In this document: in pieces, positions 14,443 to 21,774 of the stretch
How positions within the stretch are numbered: position 1 is the first letter of the stretch
How the letters are laid out: each line of letters opens with the position of its first letter
Source: CAWDLX01 sp046728155
Lineage (GTDB): Bacteria; Actinomycetota; Actinomycetes; Mycobacteriales; Micromonosporaceae
DNA: 28,479 nt
Direction of reading: 5' to 3'
Assembly: GCA_046728155.1 (NCBI GenBank)
Contig: JBKPDY010000173.1
Location: 1 to 28,479 of the forward strand
Translations under genes and position numbers: made by a program
The notes under the pieces: generated by a model
What the model was told of the DNA's origin: nothing
What the model saw: the letters and a program-made list of their open reading frames with translations, nothing else
The model's database searches: none

Positions 14443-14604
14443 TTGGTCATCGGCGGCGGAATGCTTGTCATCTCCGTACTCGCACTCCTGAATGCGCCGT
14501 CGGCCGTGCAGGACGTGTTAGCGATCATCGGCGGCGGCATGGTTGTCGGGGCGGTTCTAATCCTGGGTGCAGGGTCGGCAAAGTCCTCGAACGGCAGCCA
14601 TTAG
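14443..14604 (+). CDS. Possible small two-helix membrane peptide
   Basis: A short frame, too short for routine gene calls. With a TTG start at 14443 it gives 53 residues; with the ATG at 14461, 47. The product has two hydrophobic helices, GGGMLVISVLALL and AIIGGGMVVGAVLILGAG, joined by NAPSAVQDVL, and a polar tail KSSNGSH. The two helices share the motif I-G-G-G-M, as if from an internal duplication. Third-position GC is about two thirds, moderate for this genome. There is no clear ribosome site and an in-frame TAG stands at 14404. It could be a real small protein or the remnant of a longer membrane protein next to the dead transposon. Confidence 0.4.
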   Translation: MVIGGGMLVISVLALLNAPSAVQDVLAIIGGGMVVGAVLILGAGSAKSSNGSH

Positions 14605-14784
14605 GTTGCGCTGTGACTCCGTCGGCTGACCGTCAGCCGCTGCCGGTGATCGATGTCGCCACGCTCGGTCGACCCGCGGGCCTGACGGGTCCACGTCGTC
14701 CGGACCCCGCTCCGCCGGGCCGGCGGGGCCCCGCAGACAGGTTCACCAAGGGCGCCCGGTCTGGAATGTTCGGCCCCGGGTACT

Positions 14785-14967
14785 TCATGATCGTCCCTCC
14801 TCCGTCGGCGCCGTGTAGTCCGCCTGGGTGTACGCGCCGAGAGCGCTCAACGCAGCGAAGAGAGTCGCGTGTACCTGCGCCTCCGCGACCTTGCCGTCGC
14901 GCAGGAGCTCGACGGCCTGCCGGTAGTGATACCGGGCGGCGTCCCGGTCCGTCTGCCGCTGCGCCAT
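14785..14967 (-). CDS. Small helical hypothetical protein (60 aa)
   Basis: The ATG at 14967 is chosen because GGAGGT lies 7 nt upstream; the frame is open up to 15105 but the extra residues look non-coding. The 60-residue product starts MAQRQTDRDAARYHYRQA and is predicted all-helical and amphipathic to about residue 45 (AVELLRDGKVAEAQVHATLF), with an acidic tail. It resembles one TPR-like helical hairpin, but a single unit cannot be assigned to the family. It lies 153 bp downstream of metH on the same strand and upstream of the terminator at 14333-14361. Function is unknown. Confidence 0.6.
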   Translation of the reverse strand: MAQRQTDRDAARYHYRQAVELLRDGKVAEAQVHATLFAALSALGAYTQADYTAPTEEGRS

Positions 14968-15029
14968 GCGTTGACCTCCGTCACTGAAAACCTGCAGCGT
15001 TAGTGCGATCGACGACGTGTGTCCGCGGC

Positions 15030-15079
15030 CAAGATCCAACCGGGTGCGCCCCGTACGGCCATGGCCCCTTCGGATCTTG
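15030..15079 (-). other. Structured 3' region after metH (nested inverted repeats)
   Basis: CAAGATCC (15030-15037) pairs with GGATCTTG (15072-15079) and encloses the palindrome GGCCATGGCC and a GGGTGCGCCC stem. Next to it CTGCG-TTTC-CGCAG (15081-15094) folds, on the minus strand, into a stem with a GAAA tetraloop. It lies between the metH stop and the 60-residue gene, so it may be an mRNA end, a processing site or a leader for the small gene. Confidence 0.35.
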
Positions 15080-15120
15080 ACTGCGTTTCCGCAGGTCAGC
15101 GGCACGGCACGGTTCCAGAG

Positions 15121-18100
15121 CTATTTGGCGTTGAAGTAGTTCGCCTCAGGGTGGTGCACGATGATGGCGTCGGTGGACTGCTCGGGGACCAACTGGAACT
15201 CCTCGCTCAACACGACCTTGATCCGCCCCGGCTCGAGGATCGCCGCGATCTTCGCTCGGTCCTCGAGGTCGGGGCAGGCGGGGTAGCCGAACGAGTACCG
15301 GCACCCTCGGTAGTCCGTGGCGAGCAGTCCGGCCAGATCGAGCGGGTCGAACGACGCGACCGACTCGCCCGAGGGCAGAATCAGCTCGGATCGGACCCGG
15401 CGGTGCCAGTACTCAGCCAGCGCCTCCGTCAACTGGACCGACAGGCCGTGCACCTCGAAGTAGTCCCGGTACGCGTGCGAGGCTCGCAGCTTTTCGGCGT
15501 ACTCGGAGACCGGCGTCCCCATCGTCACCAGCTGCATCGCGATGACATCCGGGCCGTCGGCGCGAGGAGCGAAGAAGTCGGCGATGCAGAGCCGCCGGCC
15601 CGTCCGCTGCCGGGGGAAGGTGAACCGGGCCCGCTCGGCGGCCGCGTTCTCGTCGAGGACGATGAGCGTGTTCCCTTCGGCGTAGCACGGGAAGTATCCG
15701 TAGACGACGGCCGCCTCCAGGACCTGATCCGCGACAAGCCGCTCCAGCCAGTACCGCATTCGCGGCCGGCCCTCGGTCTCCACCAGCTCCTCGTACGAGG
15801 GTCCCCCGCCGCCGCGCGTTCCGCGGAGTCCCCACTGGCCGAGGAACGTCGCGCGTTCGTCGAGAAGGGACACGTAGTCGGCGAGCGGCACACCCTTGAT
15901 GACCCGGGTTCCGAAGAAAGGTGCGGTCGGGATCGGCGCCGACTCCACATCGGAGCGTACTGACGCGTCGTCGAGGTCGGGCAGGTTGAGGCCCACGACC
16001 GAACGGTGGCGTTCCCGCCGGGCCCGGCGCTCGGCCAGGACCCGTTCCCGCTCGGCGTCGATCAGAGGTACCTCGCCGCGTTTGGTCGCCATGACGCGGT
16101 CCATCAGCGCGAGGCCTTCGAAGGCGTCCCGGGCGTAGTGGACCTCGCCGGGGAACAGCGCGCGCAGATCATCCTCCACATAGGAGCGTGTTAGCGCAGC
16201 GCCGCCCAAGAGCACGGGCCACCGCTGCGCGACGCCGCGGGCCTGCATCTCCTGCAGGTTCTCCTTCATGACCACAGTGGACTTGACCAGCAGCCCCGAC
16301 ATCCCGATGGCGTCGGCCTTGCTGTCCTCGGCCGCGTCGAGGATCGCGGAGATGGGTTGTTTGATGCCGATGTTGACGACCTCGTAGCCGTTGTTCGACA
16401 AGATGATGTCGACCAGGTTCTTGCCGATGTCGTGCACGTCGCCCTTGACGGTCGCGAGCACGATGCGGCCCTTGCCGCCATCCTCGGTCTTCTCCATGTG
16501 CGGCTCGAGGTAGGCCACCGCGGCCTTCATGACCTCGGCCGACTGGAGCACGAACGGCAGCTGCATCTGACCGGAGCCGAACAGGTCGCCGACCGTCTTC
16601 ATGCCGGCCAGCAGAGTGTCGTTGATGATCGCGAGCGCGGGCCGCTGGGTCATCGCCTCATCGAGATCGGCCTCGAGCCCGTTGCGTTCGCCGTCGATGA
16701 TGCGCCGCTGCAGTCGCTCGTCGAGCGGCAGCCCGGCCAGCTCCTCGGCGCGGGAGGCCTTGGCGGCCGCCATGTCGACGCCGGCGAACAGCTCGATGAA
16801 GCGTGACAGCGGGTCGTACCCGTCACGTCGGCGGTCGTAGACCATGTCCAGCGCTACCTGGCGCTGCTCGTCCGGGATCTTCGCCATCGGCAGGATCTTG
16901 CTCGCGTGGACGATCGCGGAGGTGAGCCCGGCCTGCGCGCACTCGTGCAGGAAGACGGAGTTGAGCACCTGACGTGCGGCCGGATTGAGGCCGAACGAGA
17001 TGTTCGAGATGCCGAGGGTGAAGTTCACGTCCGGGTAGCGTCGGGCGATCTCCCGGATCGCCTCGATGGTCTCGAGCCCGTCGCGCCGGGTCTCCTCCTG
17101 ACCGGTCGAGATAGGAAATGTGAGGCAGTCGATGAGAATGTCGGAGCGCCGCATGCCCCAGCGCCCGGTGAGGTCCTCGATGAGCCGCGTGGCGAGGCGT
17201 ACCTTCCACTCCGCCGTCCGCGCCTGGCCGTCCTCGTCGATGGTCAGCGCGACCACGGCGGCGCCGTGCTCCTTGATGACCGGCATGACTCGGGCGTAGC
17301 GCGACCCGGGTCCGTCGCCGTCCTCGAAGTTGACCGAGTTGACCACACAGCGACCGCCGAGCATCTCGAGGCCGGCCTCAATGACATTGGGCTCGGTCGA
17401 GTCGAGCATGACCGGCAGCGTCGACGCGGTAGCGAACCGGCCGGCGATCTCCCGCATGTCGGTCGCGCCATCGCGGCCGACATAGTCCACACAGAGGTCG
17501 AGCAGGTGCGAGCCGTCGCGGGCCTGGTCACGGGCGATCTCGACGCACGCCGCGAAATCGCCGGCAAGCATCGCCTCGCGGAAGGACTTGGAACCGTTGG
17601 CGTTGGTCCGTTCCCCGATCATCAGGACGCTGGCGTCCTGGGCAAAGGGCACGTGGTGATAGATGGAGGACACGCCGGGGTCGACATCCATCGTCCGACT
17701 GGGGGCCACGGTCCCCCGGATGGCGTCGACCACGGCGCCGATGTGCTCCGGGGTGGTCCCGCAGCAGCCACCCACAAGTCTCGCGCCGAACTCATCGACG
17801 AACCGCTCGAGAGCGACCGCGAGCCCATCCGGGCGCAGTGGGAAGTGGGCGCCGGTGGGGGTCAGCTCGGGCAGGCCAGCGTTGGGCATCACCGACAGCG
17901 GAACCCTGGCGTGCTGGGACAGGTAGCGCAGATGCTCGGACATCTCGGCGGGTCCGGTCGAGCAGTTGAGCCCGATCAGATCGATGCCGAGCGGCTCAAG
18001 TGCGGTCAGTGCCGCTCCGATCTCCGAACCCAGCAGCATCGTGCCGGTCGTCTCCATGGCGACCTGGCAGATCAGAGCGATGTCGCGGCCCGACTCGGCA

Positions 18101-18630
18101 ATGGCACGCCGCGCTCCGATTACCGCCGCCTTGACCTGCAACAGGTCCTGGCACGTCTCGATGATGAGCGCGTCGACCCCGCCGGCGATGAGACCGGCGG
18201 CATTCTGCTGGTACCCGTCGCGCAGCGTCCGGTACGAAACGTGGCCCAGCGTCGGTAGCTTCGTGCCCGGGCCCATCGAGCCGAGCACGAACCTCGGCCG
18301 CTCGGGAGTCGACCAGTGGTCGGCGGCGGCACGGGCGATCCGGGCCGAGGTCTCTGAGAGTTCGGCGATCCGGTCGGCGAGACCATACTCCGACAGCGCA
18401 GTGTGGTTGGCCCCGAACGTATTCGTCTCGATGCAGTCGGCCCCGGCGCCGAGGTACGCGTCGTGGATGCCGCGCACCACGTTCGGCAGGGTCAGGTTGA
18501 GGATCTCGCTGCAGCCCTCATGACCCTCATAGTCGTCGATGGTGGGTTCGGCCGCGTGGAGCATCGTCCCCATCGCCCCGTCGCAGATGAGCACCCGGTC
18601 GGCCAGCTGGTTCAGAAACGTCGACGCCAC
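15121..18630 (-). CDS. metH: Cobalamin-dependent methionine synthase
   Basis: A 1169-residue cytoplasmic enzyme that transfers the methyl group of 5-methyltetrahydrofolate to homocysteine through methylcobalamin. All four modules are present. The homocysteine-binding barrel (about 1-305) has zinc ligands Cys223 (LNCSTGP) and Cys289-Cys290 (GGCCGTT). The pterin-binding barrel (about 330-620) has IGERTNANGSKSF, NSVNFEDGDG and ISNISFGLNP. The B12-binding cap and domain (about 640-870) have GDVHDIGKNLV, with His733 as lower cobalt ligand. The C-terminal AdoMet reactivation domain (about 895-1169) has YRGCRYSFGYPACPDL. The length fits the actinobacterial form. The GTG start at 18630 is preceded by TACCCT with 6 nt spacing and no Shine-Dalgarno, so the message is probably leaderless. 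Only 73 bp separate it from the divergent PAC2 gene, which leaves no room for a cobalamin riboswitch. Confidence 0.98.
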   Translation of the reverse strand: MASTFLNQLADRVLICDGAMGTMLHAAEPTIDDYEGHEGCSEILNLTLPNVVRGIHDAYLGAGADCIETNTFGANHTALSEYGLADRIAELSETSARIARAAADHWSTPERPRFVLGSMGPGTKLPTLGHVSYRTLRDGYQQNAAGLIAGGVDALIIETCQDLLQVKAAVIGARRAIAESGRDIALICQVAMETTGTMLLGSEIGAALTALEPLGIDLIGLNCSTGPAEMSEHLRYLSQHARVPLSVMPNAGLPELTPTGAHFPLRPDGLAVALERFVDEFGARLVGGCCGTTPEHIGAVVDAIRGTVAPSRTMDVDPGVSSIYHHVPFAQDASVLMIGERTNANGSKSFREAMLAGDFAACVEIARDQARDGSHLLDLCVDYVGRDGATDMREIAGRFATASTLPVMLDSTEPNVIEAGLEMLGGRCVVNSVNFEDGDGPGSRYARVMPVIKEHGAAVVALTIDEDGQARTAEWKVRLATRLIEDLTGRWGMRRSDILIDCLTFPISTGQEETRRDGLETIEAIREIARRYPDVNFTLGISNISFGLNPAARQVLNSVFLHECAQAGLTSAIVHASKILPMAKIPDEQRQVALDMVYDRRRDGYDPLSRFIELFAGVDMAAAKASRAEELAGLPLDERLQRRIIDGERNGLEADLDEAMTQRPALAIINDTLLAGMKTVGDLFGSGQMQLPFVLQSAEVMKAAVAYLEPHMEKTEDGGKGRIVLATVKGDVHDIGKNLVDIILSNNGYEVVNIGIKQPISAILDAAEDSKADAIGMSGLLVKSTVVMKENLQEMQARGVAQRWPVLLGGAALTRSYVEDDLRALFPGEVHYARDAFEGLALMDRVMATKRGEVPLIDAERERVLAERRARRERHRSVVGLNLPDLDDASVRSDVESAPIPTAPFFGTRVIKGVPLADYVSLLDERATFLGQWGLRGTRGGGGPSYEELVETEGRPRMRYWLERLVADQVLEAAVVYGYFPCYAEGNTLIVLDENAAAERARFTFPRQRTGRRLCIADFFAPRADGPDVIAMQLVTMGTPVSEYAEKLRASHAYRDYFEVHGLSVQLTEALAEYWHRRVRSELILPSGESVASFDPLDLAGLLATDYRGCRYSFGYPACPDLEDRAKIAAILEPGRIKVVLSEEFQLVPEQSTDAIIVHHPEANYFNAK

Positions 18631-18636
18631 GGTCCG

Positions 18637-18642
18637 AGGGTA
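18637..18642 (-). promoter_or_regulatory. -10 box of leaderless metH
   Basis: Minus-strand TACCCT (TANNNT) followed by 6 nt and then GTG at 18630. Transcription would begin at or beside the start codon. Confidence 0.6.
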
Positions 18643-18691
18643 GCTGTCGAAGGCTCCGGTGCGCTCCCGGGCGGTAACGGCGGACGCACAT

Positions 18692-18697
18692 TAGGCT
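18692..18697 (+). promoter_or_regulatory. -10 box of leaderless PAC2 gene
   Basis: TAGGCT, then 6 nt, then GTG at 18704. The same hexamer precedes mshC and the histidine phosphatase gene. Confidence 0.6.
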
Positions 18698-18703
18698 GAG
18701 TTG

Positions 18704-19558
18704 GTGAGCGAGTTCGACGGATTGCCGACACTGCGATCGCCGGTGGCCGTTGCGGCATTCGAGGGATGGAACGACGCGGCGGACGCGTCGTCCGCCGCGG
18801 TCGAGCACCTGGCGCAGGTGTGGTCGGCCAGTAATGTGGCCGAGCTCGATCCCGAGGACTTCTATGACTTCCAAGTGAACCGCCCGACCGTACGCCTCGG
18901 CGAGGACTCAACCCGCCGCATCGAGTGGCCGACGACCCGGTTCGCGGTGGCCCGCCCACCCGGCTCCGAATCCGATGTCGTCCTGATCCGTGGGATCGAA
19001 CCGAGCACGAGGTGGCGCACCTTCTGCGAAGAGGTCCTCGAACTCTGCCGGAGCCTGGACGTGACCCGGGTCGTGCTGCTCGGGGCGCTCCTGGCCGACG
19101 TTGCCTACTCCCGCTCGCTGCCGATCAGCGGCAGCGCCTCGGGCCGGGCCGACATCGACCGGCTGAGCCTTACGCCCACCCGTTACGAGGGACCCACCGG
19201 CATCGTCGGGGTCCTGCAGGAGGCGTTCGCCCGAGCCGAACTGGACGCCGTGTCGTTCTGGGTGCACGTGCCGCACTACGCCAACAACCCGCCCTGCCCG
19301 AAGGCCACCCTGGCTCTGCTTCACCGCGTCGAGGAGGTGCTCGACCTGCCGGTGCCGATGGCCGACCTGCCGACGGAAACGGCGCGTTGGGAGGATCGGC
19401 TGCGCACCGCAGCCGAGCAGGACGCCGAACTCGCCGAGTACGTGCGTGAGCTCGAGGAACGGGCCGGCGACGACATGACCGCCCTCTCCGGCGACGAACT
19501 GGCCCAGCAGATCGAGCGTTACCTGCGCCGACGGGGCGGGCCGAGCGCGAACGCATAA
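18704..19558 (+). CDS. PAC2-family protein (proteasome-assembly-chaperone-like fold)
   Basis: A 284-residue cytoplasmic protein of the actinobacterial PAC2 family, the fold of proteasome assembly chaperone 2 and related archaeal/bacterial proteins. Recognisable blocks are AAFEGWNDAADASS (about 18-31), DFYDFQVNRPTVRL, VVLIRGIEPSTRWRTFCEEV, VVLLGALLADVAYSR, RYEGPTGIVGVLQEAF and VPHYANNPPCPKATLALL. A Glu-rich helical tail (AEQDAELAEYVRELEER) is followed by a basic end. Whether it assists the actinobacterial proteasome or something else is not shown. GTG at 18704 is chosen over TTG at 18701 because of the TAGGCT-6nt spacing. It is divergent from metH, the same pairing seen in mycobacteria from memory. 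It ends 22 bp from the converging aminotransferase gene. Confidence 0.93.
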   Translation: MSEFDGLPTLRSPVAVAAFEGWNDAADASSAAVEHLAQVWSASNVAELDPEDFYDFQVNRPTVRLGEDSTRRIEWPTTRFAVARPPGSESDVVLIRGIEPSTRWRTFCEEVLELCRSLDVTRVVLLGALLADVAYSRSLPISGSASGRADIDRLSLTPTRYEGPTGIVGVLQEAFARAELDAVSFWVHVPHYANNPPCPKATLALLHRVEEVLDLPVPMADLPTETARWEDRLRTAAEQDAELAEYVRELEERAGDDMTALSGDELAQQIERYLRRRGGPSANA

Positions 19559-19580
19559 GACAGACGACGCTCCCCCGAAA

Positions 19581-20795
19581 TCAGGCCTGCGAGTAGCTCG
19601 AGAGGAATGTGCCGATGCGACCTATCGCCTCCTCGAGATCGGCGACCCGGGGCAGGGTCACCAACCGGAAATGGTCCGGCCGCGGCCAGTTGAACCCGGT
19701 TCCCTGGACCACGAGCAGGCGCTGCTCGCGCAAGAGGTCGAGCACGAACCGCTCGTCGTCGCGAATCGGATAGACGGCCGGGTCGAGCCGGGGGAACGCG
19801 TACAGGGCGCCCACGGGCGTGACGCACGAGACGCCGGGAATCTCGTTGAGGAGCTTGCACGCCACGTCACGCTGGTCGGTCAGGCGTCCGCCGGGCAGGA
19901 CCAGGTCGTTGATGCTCTGGTGGCCGCCCAGGGCGGTCTGGACGGCGTACTGGGTCGGCACGTTGGGGCAGAGCCGCATGTTGGCCAGCACGTCGAGGCC
20001 CTCGATGTAGCTGGTGGCATGCTGCTTCGGCCCCGACAGCACCATCCATCCGGTCCGGAAGCCGGCCACGCGGTACGCCTTGGAAAGTCCGTTGAAGGTC
20101 AGGCAGAGAAGATCCGGCGCGAGCGACGCGGTCGCTACGTGCTCGACTCCGTCGTAGACGATCTTGTCGTAGATCTCGTCCGAGAGCAGGACCAGGTTGT
20201 GCCGGCGCGCCAGCTCGACGATCTGCTCGACCGTCTGCTGTGGATAGACGGCTCCGGTTGGGTTGTTGGGGTTGATGACGACCACGGCCTTGGTCCGAGG
20301 CGAGATCTTCGCGGCGATGTCGTCGACGTCGGGTCGCCAGTCTTCGCTCTCGTCGCAGACGTAATGCAGCGCGCGGCCGCCGCAGAGGCTCACCGCGGCC
20401 GTCCACAAGGGATAGTCGGGCATCGGCACGAGGACCTCGTCGCCGTTGTTCAGCAGCGCTTGCAACGACATGACGATCAGCTCGGAAACCCCGTTGCCGA
20501 GCCACACGTCATCGAGGTCGACCCCCTGGATGCCGCGGCCCTGGTGGTACTGGACGACCGCGCGCCGGGCTGAGAGCAGGCCCTTGGAATCGCCGTACCC
20601 GTGGGCGGTCGGCAGGTTCAAGATGACGTCCTGGAGGATCTCCTCCGGTGCCTCGAAGCCGAACGGCGCCGGGTTGCCGATGTTCAGCTTGAGTATGTGG
20701 TGACCCTCGGCCTCCATGCGCTTGGCTTCCTGGAGCACTGGACCCCGGATGTCGTAGCAGACGTTGGCGAGCTTCGTCGACTGGGTGACCTCCAT
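19581..20795 (-). CDS. alaA: AlaA-like class I aminotransferase
   Basis: A 404-residue PLP enzyme of fold type I. The N-terminal block (SSKL/STKLANVCYDIRGPVLQEA, LKLNIGNPAPFGFEAPEEIL, LPTAHGYGDSKGL) is nearly that of E. coli AlaA, which makes alanine from pyruvate and glutamate. PLP-binding residues: Asn178 in NPNNPTGAV, Asp206 and Tyr209 in SDEIYDKI, Lys239 (Schiff base) in FNGLSKAYRVAGFRTGW, and the substrate-carboxylate Arg in PDHFRLVTLPR. The mycobacterial homologue is often named aspC, so alanine versus aspartate use is not settled by sequence. The ATG at 20795 is preceded by TATCGT with 6 nt spacing and no Shine-Dalgarno, so probably leaderless. It is divergent from the GntR gene (115 bp between starts). 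Confidence 0.93.
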   Translation of the reverse strand: MEVTQSTKLANVCYDIRGPVLQEAKRMEAEGHHILKLNIGNPAPFGFEAPEEILQDVILNLPTAHGYGDSKGLLSARRAVVQYHQGRGIQGVDLDDVWLGNGVSELIVMSLQALLNNGDEVLVPMPDYPLWTAAVSLCGGRALHYVCDESEDWRPDVDDIAAKISPRTKAVVVINPNNPTGAVYPQQTVEQIVELARRHNLVLLSDEIYDKIVYDGVEHVATASLAPDLLCLTFNGLSKAYRVAGFRTGWMVLSGPKQHATSYIEGLDVLANMRLCPNVPTQYAVQTALGGHQSINDLVLPGGRLTDQRDVACKLLNEIPGVSCVTPVGALYAFPRLDPAVYPIRDDERFVLDLLREQRLLVVQGTGFNWPRPDHFRLVTLPRVADLEEAIGRIGTFLSSYSQA

Positions 20796-20801
20796 GCGAT
20801 G

Positions 20802-20807
20802 ACGATA
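20802..20807 (-). promoter_or_regulatory. -10 box of leaderless aminotransferase gene
   Basis: Minus-strand TATCGT, then 6 nt, then ATG at 20795. Confidence 0.55.
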
Positions 20808-20898
20808 GGGGCGCGCCCGGTCTGTTTTCGGCGAGGTCCGTGGAGTGGGACGCCTGTGGTGTGTGGCGTGTCACAACGTGTATAGCGTCCTAGGAGGC

Positions 20899-20904
20899 TA
20901 GGTT
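20899..20904 (+). promoter_or_regulatory. -10 box of the GntR gene (possibly leaderless)
   Basis: TAGGTT, then 6 nt, then ATG at 20911. An AGGAGG at 20892-20897 is 13 nt from this ATG, so a leadered message from a promoter further upstream remains possible. Confidence 0.45.
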
Positions 20905-20910
20905 GACGTG

Positions 20911-21705
20911 ATGAGCATGAACCCTGGTGCCGCGGAGCACCCCCACCGCCAGATCGCCGAGTCGCTGCGGCAGCGGATCCGCGCGGGCGAATGGCGTGCC
21001 GGGGAGCGCCTGCCCTCGATCCCCGCCTTGGCTGAGGGGTACGGCGTGGCCAAGCAGACCGTGCAGCGAACCATCGACCAGTTGCGGGTCGAGGGCCTCC
21101 TCATCACGCGGCCGGGGTCGGGGACCTACGTGCGTGGGACGCGGCGACGACTCAACCGTCTCTCCCGCGGCAGGTACGGCTCCCGGCGCGGCTACCACAC
21201 CGATCTCGCCGCGCGATACCGCCAGCAGCTCGTCTCGGTTGGACACTCGCCCGCGCCGGCCGAGGTCGCCGAGGCGTTCGGTGTCGCAACCGGCACACCG
21301 CTCGTGCGCCGCCTGCATCTGGTCCGTACCGACGAGCAGCAGCCGGTGGAGGTCGGCGCGTCGTGGTTCCTGCCCGCCGAAGCGGACAACACGTCACTGG
21401 CTCTCCTGATCGCGTACGGGAGGCCGCTCTACCAGGAGGTGGAAGAGGTCACCGGCCGCCGGTACATAACGGCGGCCGATCACATCAACGCACGCCTGCC
21501 CACCCGCGAGGAGGCCCAGACTCTCCACATCAGACCCGACACGCCGGTGCTCCACCTGCTCCACGTCGCGTACGACGCCGAGCACCACGCGATCGAGGTG
21601 GCCCAGGCGACCTGGCCGGGTCCGATGACCACGCTCTCCGAGACCTATGCCGTCCCGGGCGAGCCGACCGCCGACCAGGATGGCCCCGACGTAGCGCTGG
21701 CCTGA
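20911..21705 (+). CDS. GntR-family regulator, HutC subfamily (UTRA domain)
   Basis: A 264-residue transcription factor. The winged helix (about 10-76) has the GntR signature HRQIAESLRQRIRAGEW, GERLPSIPALAEGYGVAKQT and EGLLITRPGSGTYVRG. After a basic linker (RRRLNRLSRGRYGSRRG) a UTRA effector domain spans about 95-245, with the typical VRRLHLVRTDEQQPVEVGASWF and a late LHLLHVAYDAEHHAIEVAQAT. HutC-type proteins bind small acids, sugars or sugar phosphates. The ligand here is unknown and no catabolic operon is adjacent. The ATG at 20911 is favoured by the 6-nt spacing from TAGGTT; GTG at 20908 is the alternative. It stands divergent to the aminotransferase gene, so autoregulation and control of that gene are possible. 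Confidence 0.92.
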   Translation: MSMNPGAAEHPHRQIAESLRQRIRAGEWRAGERLPSIPALAEGYGVAKQTVQRTIDQLRVEGLLITRPGSGTYVRGTRRRLNRLSRGRYGSRRGYHTDLAARYRQQLVSVGHSPAPAEVAEAFGVATGTPLVRRLHLVRTDEQQPVEVGASWFLPAEADNTSLALLIAYGRPLYQEVEEVTGRRYITAADHINARLPTREEAQTLHIRPDTPVLHLLHVAYDAEHHAIEVAQATWPGPMTTLSETYAVPGEPTADQDGPDVALA

Positions 21706-21724
21706 CTGTCGACAGTAGACAGTA
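21705..21724. repeat. Palindrome and direct repeat over the GntR stop codon
   Basis: ACTGTCGACAGT (21705-21716) is a perfect 12-bp palindrome that overlaps the last base of the TGA stop. GACAGTA is then repeated head to tail (21711-21717, 21718-21724). It lies between the converging GntR and mshC genes. It is short for a terminator and looks more like a protein site. Confidence 0.5.
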
Positions 21725-21774
21725 CCTCCCGGGACCGTTTCCACCTGCGTCACCGGCTGGGGGCGCGTGCGGCG

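Noticed and set aside
13896..14987. 363-codon plus-strand frame across the gene-poor region
   Set aside because: It crosses the ISL3 relic, a terminator hairpin and the helical 60-residue gene; it only contains stray transposase pieces in one of three frames and is otherwise compositionally non-coding.
16906..18258. 450-codon open frame on the plus strand within metH
   Set aside because: It is antisense to the highly conserved metH and its product is a low-complexity Arg/Gly/His/Asp mix, the usual shadow of a high-GC gene.
18631..18703. Cobalamin or SAM riboswitch before metH
   Set aside because: Only 73 bp separate metH from the divergent PAC2 gene and the metH transcript seems to start at its GTG, leaving no room for an aptamer.
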